Assembly: GCA_030149325.1 (NCBI GenBank)
Contig: JASBRS010000045.1
Span: forward strand, 1 to 64,000
Reading direction: 5' to 3'
Source: Deinococci bacterium
GTDB lineage: Bacteria; Deinococcota; Deinococci; Deinococcales; Trueperaceae
Length of the DNA: 64,000 bases
The notes beneath the pieces were generated by a model that was not told where the DNA came from, ran no database searches, and saw only the letters and a program-made list of their open reading frames with translations. Positions within the stretch are counted from its first letter, which is position 1. Each line of letters begins with the position of its first letter. A program made the translations under genes and the position numbers. Positions 19,189-28,709 of the stretch are shown here, piece by piece.

Positions 19189-20216
19189 GCCACTTCGCCA
19201 CCGAGATCGCCGAACAGCCCGACGTCCTGGCGCGCATCCTGGCGGACCCTCGGGTGCCGGAGCTGGCGCGGCGCCTGCGCGCGCGGCCGGTCCCGCTGGT
19301 GGCCACGTTGGCGCGCGGCTCGTCGGATCATGCCGTCACCTTCTTCGGCTACCTCGCCGGGCGCGCCCTGGGGTTGCCGGTCGCGAGCCTGCCCCCCTCC
19401 CTGCTGACGCTGTACGACGCCCGGCTGCATCTCGAGGGCGCCCTCGGCATCGGCGTCAGCCAGTCGGGCGAGAGCACCGACGTGGTCGAGGGGCTGGCGG
19501 CGCTGAAGCGCAGCGGGGCCCACACCCTGGCGGTGACCAACCGCCCCGGCAGCGCGCTCGCCGCCGAGGCCGACGACCACCTCGACCAGCACGCCGGCCG
19601 CGAGCGCGCGGTGGCGGCCTCCAAGACCTTCACCAGCCAGATGATGGTGCTGGCGCGCCTGGTGGCCGAGTGGGCCGACGACGACGAGCTGCGCACCGCG
19701 CTGGACGCCGTCCCCGGAGCCCTGCGCTCGCTCCTCGACGACGCCGCCACCCTCGACCGGGCCGCGCTGCGCCTCACGCACGCCGAGGGGCTGTACGTGC
19801 TCGGCCGCGGCCTGTCGTTCGCCGCCGCCCTGGAGACCGCCCTCAAGCTCAAGGAGACGGCCTACCTCGACGCCCAGGCGTACTCCAGCGCCGAGTTCCA
19901 GCACGGCCCCATCGCCGTCGTCGACCCGGGCGATCCGCTGGTGATCCTGGCCGCCGAGGACGCCAGCCTGGCGGGCCTCGAGGAGGTGGCCGCGCGGCTG
20001 CGCCAGGTCGGCGCCGACCTCACGGTGGTGTCGAGCTCCGCCGAGCTGCTGCGCCACGCCGCGGCGCCGGTGGCCCTGCCCGAGGGCATGCACGCCGTCA
20101 CGGCAGGCTTCGCGCTGGTGGTGGCGGGACAGTTGTTGGCCGAGCGTCTGGCGACCTCGCGGGGCATCGACCCCGACGCCCCGCGGCACCTGCGCAAGGT
20201 GACGCGCACGCGCTGA
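19185..20216 (+). CDS. SIS-domain sugar isomerase/deaminase (GlmS C-terminal-like; candidate glucosamine-6-phosphate deaminase)
   Basis: Two SIS motifs 'GVSQSGESTDVVEGL' and 'GRGLSFAAALETALKLKETAYLDAQAYSSAEFQHGP'; ATGA overlap with murQ. Confidence 0.88.
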   Translation: MSHFATEIAEQPDVLARILADPRVPELARRLRARPVPLVATLARGSSDHAVTFFGYLAGRALGLPVASLPPSLLTLYDARLHLEGALGIGVSQSGESTDVVEGLAALKRSGAHTLAVTNRPGSALAAEADDHLDQHAGRERAVAASKTFTSQMMVLARLVAEWADDDELRTALDAVPGALRSLLDDAATLDRAALRLTHAEGLYVLGRGLSFAAALETALKLKETAYLDAQAYSSAEFQHGPIAVVDPGDPLVILAAEDASLAGLEEVAARLRQVGADLTVVSSSAELLRHAAAPVALPEGMHAVTAGFALVVAGQLLAERLATSRGIDPDAPRHLRKVTRTR

Positions 20217-20232
20217 GCGCCGCTCGCTCGGA

Positions 20233-20889
20233 TCAGCGCGGCTGCGGCAGGTGGATCTCGAAGGCGGGGTGCTGCGGCCCCTGCTCGGGCGTGACGCCGA
20301 CGCCGTACATCGGCACCAGCAACAGCTCCAGCGCCTTGCGGTAGGGCTCGATGGCGTAGACCACCACGCCGCTGCGCTGCTCGCCCGGCAACAGCGTGCC
20401 GTCGGCCAGGGCCGGCTCGCCGGCGATGGTGGCGGCCTCGTCGACACCGATGGGATCGACGTGGAAGCGCGCCGGGTCGGTCGAGGCCAGCAGCAGGCGC
20501 ACGTCCTGCCCGCTTCCCTCGAAGGTGAGCGGGAGGCCGGTGTCGGCGCTGTCGGCGATCGTCAGCGACACCACCAGGTAGTCGACCACCGCGCTCGGGC
20601 GCGCACGGAAGCTGAGCTTGAGGCCGGGCGGCAGGCTCGACTGGCGCACCCAGCGCACCCCGGACACCGTCAAGCGGTAGCCGCCGGAGACGAACGGCCC
20701 GGGAGCGGTGCCCACCACCACGCCGGGCGGCATGGCCACCGCCGGCTCGGTGCCGCGCGGGTGGTGCAGGACGCGGTAGCCCACGTACGGCAGCAGGAAC
20801 GCCACCCCGAAGATCAGCAGGAAGTCGCGCAGCATGCGGAGGACGCGGCGGGGCAGCCTGGGGCGGGGATCGGGGTCGGAGCGGGCCAT
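20233..20889 (-). CDS. membrane-anchored protein with DUF4352-like ectodomain
   Basis: Single N-terminal TM then beta-rich domain; start refined to ATG 20889. Confidence 0.6.
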   Translation of the reverse strand: MARSDPDPRPRLPRRVLRMLRDFLLIFGVAFLLPYVGYRVLHHPRGTEPAVAMPPGVVVGTAPGPFVSGGYRLTVSGVRWVRQSSLPPGLKLSFRARPSAVVDYLVVSLTIADSADTGLPLTFEGSGQDVRLLLASTDPARFHVDPIGVDEAATIAGEPALADGTLLPGEQRSGVVVYAIEPYRKALELLLVPMYGVGVTPEQGPQHPAFEIHLPQPR

Positions 20890-20990
20890 GGCGGTGGGCC
20901 TCCGTCGGAGGAAGGCGGCGTGCAGCCGGCCACCATGATAGCGCGCACACTCGCCCCGCCGGGGGCGGGCGCACGCGGGAGAAGGTGCGC

Positions 20991-21857
20991 TCAGGCCAGC
21001 AGCCGCCCGAGCTCCTCGAGCCGCGCCTCCATCGCCCGCTCGCCGGCCTCGATGGCGTCGGGAACGCCGCTGGCGTCGAAGAGCGGGGCGGGGCCGCCGA
21101 GGTCGGGCTCGAGCCGCAGCACCGGCACCGGCGACGCCAGGTCCTGGTAGGCCGATGCCAGGCGCAGCAGGTTGTTGGCGGCCGCGGCGTGGGCGGCGAG
21201 CACCGCGCCCAGCACCGGCCCCGCCCGCCGCGGCGGGCGGCAGGGGAAGCCCAACGCCACGACCGCGCGCGGCGCCCCGGTCGCGGGCAGCAGCAGCGGC
21301 AGGGGTTCGGACAGCGCCCCGTCCACCAGCGACCGGCCGCCGACGCGCACCGGCGGCAGCAGGACCGGCACCACCAGGCTGGCGCGCACCGCATCGGCGA
21401 TCGGCCCCTCCTCCAGCACCACGCGCTCGCCGCTGTCCAGGTCGGTGGTCACGACGCGCAAGGGCACCGTCACGTCGTCGAAGGTGGCCTCGCCGAAGGC
21501 GCGCCGGACGCGCTCGTCGAGCGCCGATCCCTCCCTCAGGGCGAAGCCTGGCGCGCGCGGCGGCACCGCGAGCCGCAGCGCCGCCCGGTGACGCGCCCCG
21601 CGCGCCACCGCCGGGACCCACAGCCGCCGCAGCACCGCCTCGATGGTCCCGGGGGCCCACCCCAACGCCAGCGCCGCGGCGACCACGCCGCCGCTGGAGC
21701 TCCCGGTGATGGAGTCGATCGTCAGGCCCGCCCGCTCGAGGGCCCGGAACGCGCCCACCGCGGCGGCGCTGCCGCTGCCGCCGGCGCCGACCACCAGGGC
21801 GATCCCCGAGCCGCGCTCGGCCTCGGGGGAGGGCAGCGGCGGCGCGGGCCAGGACAT
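20991..21857 (-). CDS. patatin-like phospholipase
   Basis: GxSxG 'GSSSGGVVAAALALGW', catalytic Asp motif 'LVDGALSEPLP'. Confidence 0.85.
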   Translation of the reverse strand: MSWPAPPLPSPEAERGSGIALVVGAGGSGSAAAVGAFRALERAGLTIDSITGSSSGGVVAAALALGWAPGTIEAVLRRLWVPAVARGARHRAALRLAVPPRAPGFALREGSALDERVRRAFGEATFDDVTVPLRVVTTDLDSGERVVLEEGPIADAVRASLVVPVLLPPVRVGGRSLVDGALSEPLPLLLPATGAPRAVVALGFPCRPPRRAGPVLGAVLAAHAAAANNLLRLASAYQDLASPVPVLRLEPDLGGPAPLFDASGVPDAIEAGERAMEARLEELGRLLA

Positions 21858-21937
21858 GCCGCGAGCCTAGCACGCAGCGATGCCATGGAACGCGCTCCAG
21901 ACGCGTGTCCCACGCCGTCGGACGGGGCCGGGAGGGC

Positions 21938-24508
21938 TCAGCGAGCGCGGGCGGTGAGCATGCCGAAGTAGCCGCTGGGCTCGCCGTCCTCGTCGCGCAA
22001 CAGCCCGAGCGTGAGCTCCACCGCCACCTGCCCGGTGCGCGGCACGCTCAGGGCCCAGGAGGCGCGCCGCACCGGCCGCGCGCTGCGCAGCACGCGGCCC
22101 ATCAGGTCGATCAGCGCCTGCTCGGCGCCGGGCGGGGCGAGGTCCGGCAGCCGCACGCCGACGAGGTCGCGCTCTTCGCCGCCGGCCAGTCGCGCCATCT
22201 CCGCCGACACGCGGGTCAGGTTGCCGCGCAGGTCGGTCTCGAAGTAACCGGCGTCGAGCGCGTCGATCAACCCCTCGCGCGCCTCCAGCACGGCGTCCAG
22301 CAGGTCCTCGGTGCGGTCGACGTGGTCGTTCTGGCGGGCCTCGCGCTCGATGGCGCGGGCGCGGTCGAGCGCCTGCCCCGCCCGCACGGCGATCCGCCGC
22401 AGCGCCCGCAGGCGCGCGGCGAGGTCGACGCCCTCGCGGCCGTCATCGGCCATCAGCACGCCCAGCACCGCCGTCGCCCCGCGCAACGGCAGCACCGCCG
22501 GCCGCACGCCGCGGACCAGCGGAGACGCGGCGGCCGGACCGCGCGGGCGGAAGCGCGCCGGGATGGGCGCGCCCCCCTGCAGCACGATCTCCTGGTCGCC
22601 GCGGAAGGCCTCCTCCAGCAGCGGGACCGAGCCGTCGAGGTTGAGGCGCAGGCCGGCCTCGGGGCCGGTCGGGATGCCCGTCCAGGCGCACGCTTCCAGG
22701 GTGTCGCCGGCGTCGTCGGCCAGCCACGCCACGGCGCGGTCGAACCCCGCCGCCTCGCGGGCGGCCGTCAGCGCCAGCTCGAGCACCGCCGTGTCGGGCG
22801 CGCCGCGGGCGATGGCGGCGTCGAGCTGGTCGAGCCAGGCGAGCTCGGTGTCGGCGCGCTCGGCGCGCTCGCGCACGCTCAGGTCGCGCACCGCCAGCGC
22901 CGCCAGGTCGGCGAAGCGCTCGAGCGCCTCCAGGTCGTGCGGGGCGAACGGCTCCGGGTCGCCCTGCCGGCGCGCCAGCAGTAGCACCCCCAGGGTGCGC
23001 GATCCGGCCCGCAGCGGCACCCCGACGGTGGCGCCCGCCCAGGCTTCGGGGCCGTCCTCGCGCGGCTCCGGGAAGGCGTCGACGGCCACCAGACGCGAGG
23101 CCGCCCACACCCTCCCCACCAGCCCCTCGTCGCGCCGGAGCGGCGGCTCGTCCCACGACTCGAAGGCGCCCAGGGCGGTGCGCCGCACCAGGGCGTCGGC
23201 GGCGGGGTCGGTGAGGTACAGCGCGCCGTGCGGCGCTCCCAGCGCCGAGGCGGCGCCGGTGAGCGCCACGTCGAGCAGGATGCCCAGCTTGTCGCCGCGT
23301 CCGATGCCCAGGAGGACGTCGCGGAAGGCCTCCAGCAGCACGGTGCTACGGCGGGCCTCCTCCTCGGCCAGGCCGCCGGCGGCCTCGGCGTGGCGCAGCG
23401 CGCCCAGATCGACCAGCGTCAGCAGCGTGCCGGCGTAGCGGCCGGTCGCTTCCGAGAGCGGCGTCAGCCACGCCTCGAAGGGGCGCGCGCCGCCGCCCCG
23501 CACCAGATCGAACGGCTGGACCGTGGCGCGCCGCTGCATCAGCGCCCACTGCAGCTCGGGAGCGTCGGGGAACAGCGCGGCGGCGGCGACGCCGTCGATC
23601 GGCGCCCGCGGGTGGAGCAGCAGCGCCGCGGCGGAGTTGGCGTAGCTCACGCGCTGATCGCCGTCGATCACCAGCACCGGGAGCTCGAGGTGATCGATGA
23701 GCTCGGCGCGCTTGGTTCCGAGGCCGAGCTGCGGGGCGGTGCCGCGCGGCCCCTCCTCGCGGCGGTAGCGGGTGCCGCCGAACAGCCCCTGCCCCAGCGC
23801 CAGCGCGGCGGGGGCCAGGACCATGGCGCCGGGCGCGATGCCGGCCCCGACGGAGCGCGCGGCCCCCACCGGCAGCGTCGCCGGGGGCAACGCCACCAGC
23901 AGCGAACGCGCCGCCTCCACCACCACCGGCAGCCCCGCACCGGCCAGCGCCCACGCCAGCGGTGCGCGCCTCGATCCGGGCGTGCGCACCGCCGCCAGCG
24001 CCAGCAGCACCAGCGCCAGCGCCGACATCAGCGCCTCGAAGCTGGCGGCGACCCAACCGAAGGCGTTCGGCACGCCGACCACCACCAGGCGGCCCAGCGC
24101 CAGCTTGGGCTCGAGCCCGACCCACAGCGACAGCCCGCCGACCGGCCCGAACGCCAGCCCCACCCCCAGCACCGCCACGCCCAGCGCCACCGCGGGCAGC
24201 ACCCCCCGCAGGCGCGGGAGCAGGCGCGTGGCGGCGAAGGCGTAGCCCAGCAGCAGCGGGGGCAGCAGCGCGCCGGTGGCGGCGACCAGGCGCAACCCCA
24301 GGGCTCCCGCGTCGCCCGGCCCGGCGTCGAGCCACGCCACCTCGGCCAGCGCCCATGCCGTCGCCGACAGCGACAGGAGCGCCAGCGCCCGCCCGCCGCG
24401 CGCGTCGTGACGGCGCGACCAGGCCGCGGCGCCCAACGCCATGACGGCCAGGGCGCTCAACACGAGCGTCGCGGCGTAGGGGTTGGCGACGAGGTCCATG
24501 GCTCCCAT
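21938..24508 (-). CDS. sensor protein: HisKA_7TM-like N-terminus, PAS, two GAF-like, PAS; no recognisable output domain
   Basis: Multiple N-terminal TMs; PAS 'IDHLELPVLVIDGDQRVSYANSAAALLL'; GAF-like 'SALGAPHGALYLTDP...GVPLRAGSRTLGVLLLA'; C-terminal PAS ends at 'GYFGMLTARAR*'. Start refined to ~24508. Confidence 0.75.
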   Translation of the reverse strand: MGAMDLVANPYAATLVLSALAVMALGAAAWSRRHDARGGRALALLSLSATAWALAEVAWLDAGPGDAGALGLRLVAATGALLPPLLLGYAFAATRLLPRLRGVLPAVALGVAVLGVGLAFGPVGGLSLWVGLEPKLALGRLVVVGVPNAFGWVAASFEALMSALALVLLALAAVRTPGSRRAPLAWALAGAGLPVVVEAARSLLVALPPATLPVGAARSVGAGIAPGAMVLAPAALALGQGLFGGTRYRREEGPRGTAPQLGLGTKRAELIDHLELPVLVIDGDQRVSYANSAAALLLHPRAPIDGVAAAALFPDAPELQWALMQRRATVQPFDLVRGGGARPFEAWLTPLSEATGRYAGTLLTLVDLGALRHAEAAGGLAEEEARRSTVLLEAFRDVLLGIGRGDKLGILLDVALTGAASALGAPHGALYLTDPAADALVRRTALGAFESWDEPPLRRDEGLVGRVWAASRLVAVDAFPEPREDGPEAWAGATVGVPLRAGSRTLGVLLLARRQGDPEPFAPHDLEALERFADLAALAVRDLSVRERAERADTELAWLDQLDAAIARGAPDTAVLELALTAAREAAGFDRAVAWLADDAGDTLEACAWTGIPTGPEAGLRLNLDGSVPLLEEAFRGDQEIVLQGGAPIPARFRPRGPAAASPLVRGVRPAVLPLRGATAVLGVLMADDGREGVDLAARLRALRRIAVRAGQALDRARAIEREARQNDHVDRTEDLLDAVLEAREGLIDALDAGYFETDLRGNLTRVSAEMARLAGGEERDLVGVRLPDLAPPGAEQALIDLMGRVLRSARPVRRASWALSVPRTGQVAVELTLGLLRDEDGEPSGYFGMLTARAR

Positions 24509-24833
24509 CTCCCGGGCGGGGCTTGGCGTTGGAGAGGACCGGCCCGGGGATCTGCGGAACGTTCTCATGCATTCTACGGAGCCTTCGCCGTGCCGGCTGC
24601 GGCGCGTGCGCCTCGCGCCCCTCGCCGACAACCCTTCCACCCTCAACAATTTCACAGAACCCTGGTCTAACGTTCATCCGGGATCTGGTACACCACGTGG
24701 GGGACGGCGAGAACCGGAGTCGGAAGCTCGCGCGACGTGGCCCACCGGGACCGTCGCCCGCTCCGTCCCGCGCCGCCCCGCGGCTCCACCGGACCCCTCG
24801 CACAACGACGACCGACGAGTCGGGAGGTCTACC

Positions 24834-25781
24834 TTGGTCGACGTTCAGAACGTGACGAAGTCCTACGGCGCGGTGCGTGCGCTGTCGGACGTCAGCTTCT
24901 CCATCGAGGCGGGGACCATCGTGGGTCTGCTGGGGCCGAACGGCGCCGGCAAGTCGACCCTGATGAAGATCCTCACCGGCTACCTGCAGCCCGACGGCGG
25001 CAGCGTGGGGATCGAGGGGTTCGACGTGCTGACGCATCGCCAGCAGGCGCAGGAGCGCATCGGCTACCTGCCGGAGAACGCGCCCCTCTACCCCGAGCTG
25101 ACGGTCCAGGAGTACCTGATGATGATGGCCGACGTCCGGCGCGTCCCCCGGGACCGGCAGGCGTCCGCCCTCACCGACGCCGTCCGCGCCACCGGCCTGG
25201 GGCCCATGCTCACCCGGCCGATCGGGCAGCTCTCCAAGGGCTACCGCCAACGCGTCGGCATCGCACAGGCGATCCTGCACCGGCCCAAGCTGCTCATCCT
25301 CGACGAGCCCACGGTCGGCCTCGACCCCACCCAGCTGTTGGAGATCCGGCAGCTCGTGCGCGACCTGGCGAAGACCAGCACGGTGCTCTTCTCCAGCCAC
25401 ATCCTCCCCGAGGTCGAGGCGCTGTGCGACCGGGCGGTGATGATCATGGGCGGGGTGATCCGCGCCGACGCGCAGCTCTCCGAGCTCGCCAAGAGCGGCT
25501 CGGCCCGCCTGGTGCTCGACGCCGCCGTCGACGATGCCTCGGTGGCCGACGCCCTGCGCGCGCTCCCCGGCGCCCGCGAGGTGGTCTCCGAGCGCCCCAG
25601 GCCCGACCGCGCCGCCTTCGTGGTCCGCAGCGACGACGACGTCGACCTGTGCCCCGCCATCTTCGACCTGGCCAAGCGAAGCGACTGGCCGCTGCGCGAG
25701 CTGCGCAGCGAGACCCGCACCCTCGAGTCGGTGTTCAACGACCTGGCGCGCGACGCGGCCCCGGCCCCGTCCGCCGCGTAG
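24834..25781 (+). CDS. ABC transporter ATP-binding protein (GldA/NosF-like)
   Basis: Walker A 'GPNGAGKSTLMK', signature 'LSKGYRQRVGIAQAI', Walker B 'LLILDEPTVGLDP'; TTG start after GGGAGG. Confidence 0.9.
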   Translation: MVDVQNVTKSYGAVRALSDVSFSIEAGTIVGLLGPNGAGKSTLMKILTGYLQPDGGSVGIEGFDVLTHRQQAQERIGYLPENAPLYPELTVQEYLMMMADVRRVPRDRQASALTDAVRATGLGPMLTRPIGQLSKGYRQRVGIAQAILHRPKLLILDEPTVGLDPTQLLEIRQLVRDLAKTSTVLFSSHILPEVEALCDRAVMIMGGVIRADAQLSELAKSGSARLVLDAAVDDASVADALRALPGAREVVSERPRPDRAAFVVRSDDDVDLCPAIFDLAKRSDWPLRELRSETRTLESVFNDLARDAAPAPSAA

Positions 25782-25793
25782 GGAGGTAGAGAC

Positions 25794-28709
25794 TTGCGAC
25801 AGATCGTCGCCATCGCCAAGAAGGAGCTCTCCAGCGCCTTCGGCTCGCCGCTGGCGCTCATCTTCATGGGCACCTTCCTGCTGGTCACCTTCTTCGTGTT
25901 CTTCTGGGTGGCCACCTTCTTCGCACGCGGCATCGCCGACGTGCGCCCGCTGTTCACCTGGATGCCGCTGCTGCTGGTGTTCCTGGTGGCGGCCCTGACC
26001 ATGCGCCAGTGGAGCGAGGAGCAGCGCTCGGGCACGCTGGAGATGCTGCTCACGTTGCCCGTCGACACCTGGCGGCTGGTGCTGGGCAAGTTCCTGGCCG
26101 TGATGACGCTGGTGGTGGTGGCGCTCGCCCTCACCGTGAGCCTGCCGATCACCGTGTCGTTCCTCGGCAACCTCGACTGGGGACCGGTCATCGGCGGCTA
26201 CGTCGCCGCCGTGCTGATGGCGGCCGCCTACGCCGCCATCGGCCTGTTCGTGTCGTCGCGCAGCGACAACCAGATCGTGTCGCTGATCGTCACCCTGCTG
26301 GTGGGCGGCATCTTCTACCTGATCGGCACCAACGCCGTGCTTGACTTCGCGCCGCCGAGCGTGGCCGCCGTCTTCAACGAGCTCTCCACCACCACGCACT
26401 TCCAGTCGATCGAGCGCGGCGTGCTCGACCTGCGCGACCTGGTGTTCTACCTGTCGCTGGCAGGGCTGTTCCTGACCCTCAACGTGCTGTCGCTCGACGC
26501 CAAGCGCTGGAGCCGCACCCGCCTGACGCGCCCCTACCGCAACGCCCGGCTGCTCGGCGTGTCGCTGATCGCGGTGAACCTGCTGCTCCTGAACGGCTGG
26601 CTGCTGCCGCTCACCGGCCTGCGCCTCGACATGACGCAGAACCACGAGTACAGCCTGTCGTCGACCACCCGTGACCTGCTCGGCTCGCTGCAGCAACCGC
26701 TGCTCATCCGCGCCTACCTGAGCCAGAACACCCACCCGCTGCTCAAGCCGCTGATCCCGCAGATCTCCGACATGCTGCACGAGTACCAGGTGGCGTCGCA
26801 CGGGCGCGTCAAGGCCGAGGTCGTCGACCCCGCCACCAGCGCCGCCATCGAGAAGACGGCCAGCCAGGTCTACGGCATCCAGCCGCACCCCTTCCAGGTC
26901 GCCAACCGCTACCAGGCCTCGGTGGTCAACGCCTACTTCGCCATCCTGGTGCGCTACGGCGACCAGACCCAGGTGCTCAAGCTCAACGACCTGATCAACG
27001 TCACCTCCAACCCCAGCACCGGCCAGCCCGACGTCCAGCTCAACGACCTCGAGTACAACCTGACGCGGGCCATCAAGAAGGCGGTCGCCGGCTTCAGCAG
27101 CCTCGACACGGTGCTCTCGTCGCTCAAGCAGCCGGCGCAGCTCACCCTGCTGGCCACGCCCAAGTCGCTGCCCAGCGACCTGTCGAACGCGCCGGACATC
27201 GTCAAGCAGGTGGCCGACACCCTCGCCAAGGGGGCGCCGGGCAAGCTCACCTTCCGGCAGGTCGACCCGCGCTCGCCCAACGCCGCCTACACGCCCAGTC
27301 AGCTCCAGCAGCAGTACGGCATCCAGCCGATCCCGGCGGGGCTCCTGGGCTCGAGCAGCTACTACCTGCACATGCTCCTGACCGTGGACGGTAAGACCCA
27401 GGTGGTGGTCCCCAGCGGCAGCTTCAACCAGACCAGCGTCAAGGACGCCGTCACCGCCGCACTGGAGCGCTCCACCTCCGGCTTCGTCAAGGTGGTGGGG
27501 CTGTGGACGCCGCCGCAGACGCCGACGCGCAACGCCCTGGGGCTGCAGCAGCCCAACGTCTACACCACCCAGCTCATCCACCAGCAACTGCAGAAGGACT
27601 ACAAGGTGGAGCCCGTCACCCTCAGCGACGGCACCGTTCCCAACGACGTCGACACCCTGCTGGTGCTGTCGCCCCAGGGGATGACCGACAAGCAGCGCTT
27701 CGCCATCGACCAGTTCCTGATGCGAGGCGGCTCCGTGATCGTGGCGGGCGGCAACTACGCCGTCACCACCGAACCCTACTCGGGCAGCCTGGCGCTGAAG
27801 AAGGTGTCGGGGACGCTGGCCGACATGCTCAAGAGCTACGGCGTGACGGTGGGCGACTCGCTGGTGCTCGACAGCCAGAACACGCAGTTCCCGGTGGTGG
27901 TGCCGACCAGCGTCAACGGGGTGGCGGTGCAGGAGGTCAAGGCCGTCGACTACCCGTTCTTCGTGGACGTGCGCCCCAACGACATGGACCGCAGCTCCCC
28001 CATCACCAGCGGCCTGCCGGCGGTGACGGTGCCGTGGGCGTCGCCGCTGAGCGTCGAGAAGGGCTCGTCGAAGGCGCGCAGCGTCGACGTGCTGCTCTCC
28101 TCCAGCCCGCAGTCGTGGACGTCGACCGACACCAACATCGTGCCCGATTTCCAGACCTACCCCAAGCACGGCTTCCCGGTCGGCAAGAAGCTCCAGAGCT
28201 ACCCGCTGGCCGTCGCCATCCGCGGCAGCTTCACCAGCTACTTCAAGGGCAAGAAGGACCCGCTGCAGGCGGCGGGCTCGGGCGGAGGCTCGAGCTCCGG
28301 CAGCAAGCCCGCCGCGGCCCAGCTCGTGGTGCTGCCGTCGTCGCCCGACAACGCCCGCCTGGTCGTGATCGGCAGCGGTGAGGTGGCCAACGACACCGTC
28401 CTCAACATCGCCTCGCGGCTCGACCCCAACCTCCCGGCGGAGGACCTGCAGCTCCTGCAGAGCGCCGTCGACTGGTCGACCGAGGACGCCAGCCTCCTCA
28501 AGATCCGCGCTTCGGGTGCCACCACCCGCGTGCTGGCGCACCTCTCGCAGAGCCAGGAGACCGGCTGGGAGGTCGGCAACTACGCCTTCGCCCTGGTGGC
28601 GCTGGCCCTCATCGCCGGCATCTGGCAGTGGCGCAAGCGCCGGCGCTCGCCGATGGTGGCGGGCGTGGCGACGACGACGGGCAAGCGCCCCGTGGGAGGT
28701 GCGTCGTGA
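25794..28709 (+). CDS. ABC-2-type permease fused to GldG-like auxiliary (ABC_transp_aux) domain
   Basis: N-term 'IVAIAKKELSSAFGSPLALIFMGTFLLVTFFVF' with about 6 TM; C-term GldG-like 'NHEYSLSSTTRDLLGSLQQPLLIRAYLSQNTHP' and a terminal TM. Confidence 0.87.
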   Translation: MRQIVAIAKKELSSAFGSPLALIFMGTFLLVTFFVFFWVATFFARGIADVRPLFTWMPLLLVFLVAALTMRQWSEEQRSGTLEMLLTLPVDTWRLVLGKFLAVMTLVVVALALTVSLPITVSFLGNLDWGPVIGGYVAAVLMAAAYAAIGLFVSSRSDNQIVSLIVTLLVGGIFYLIGTNAVLDFAPPSVAAVFNELSTTTHFQSIERGVLDLRDLVFYLSLAGLFLTLNVLSLDAKRWSRTRLTRPYRNARLLGVSLIAVNLLLLNGWLLPLTGLRLDMTQNHEYSLSSTTRDLLGSLQQPLLIRAYLSQNTHPLLKPLIPQISDMLHEYQVASHGRVKAEVVDPATSAAIEKTASQVYGIQPHPFQVANRYQASVVNAYFAILVRYGDQTQVLKLNDLINVTSNPSTGQPDVQLNDLEYNLTRAIKKAVAGFSSLDTVLSSLKQPAQLTLLATPKSLPSDLSNAPDIVKQVADTLAKGAPGKLTFRQVDPRSPNAAYTPSQLQQQYGIQPIPAGLLGSSSYYLHMLLTVDGKTQVVVPSGSFNQTSVKDAVTAALERSTSGFVKVVGLWTPPQTPTRNALGLQQPNVYTTQLIHQQLQKDYKVEPVTLSDGTVPNDVDTLLVLSPQGMTDKQRFAIDQFLMRGGSVIVAGGNYAVTTEPYSGSLALKKVSGTLADMLKSYGVTVGDSLVLDSQNTQFPVVVPTSVNGVAVQEVKAVDYPFFVDVRPNDMDRSSPITSGLPAVTVPWASPLSVEKGSSKARSVDVLLSSSPQSWTSTDTNIVPDFQTYPKHGFPVGKKLQSYPLAVAIRGSFTSYFKGKKDPLQAAGSGGGSSSGSKPAAAQLVVLPSSPDNARLVVIGSGEVANDTVLNIASRLDPNLPAEDLQLLQSAVDWSTEDASLLKIRASGATTRVLAHLSQSQETGWEVGNYAFALVALALIAGIWQWRKRRRSPMVAGVATTTGKRPVGGAS

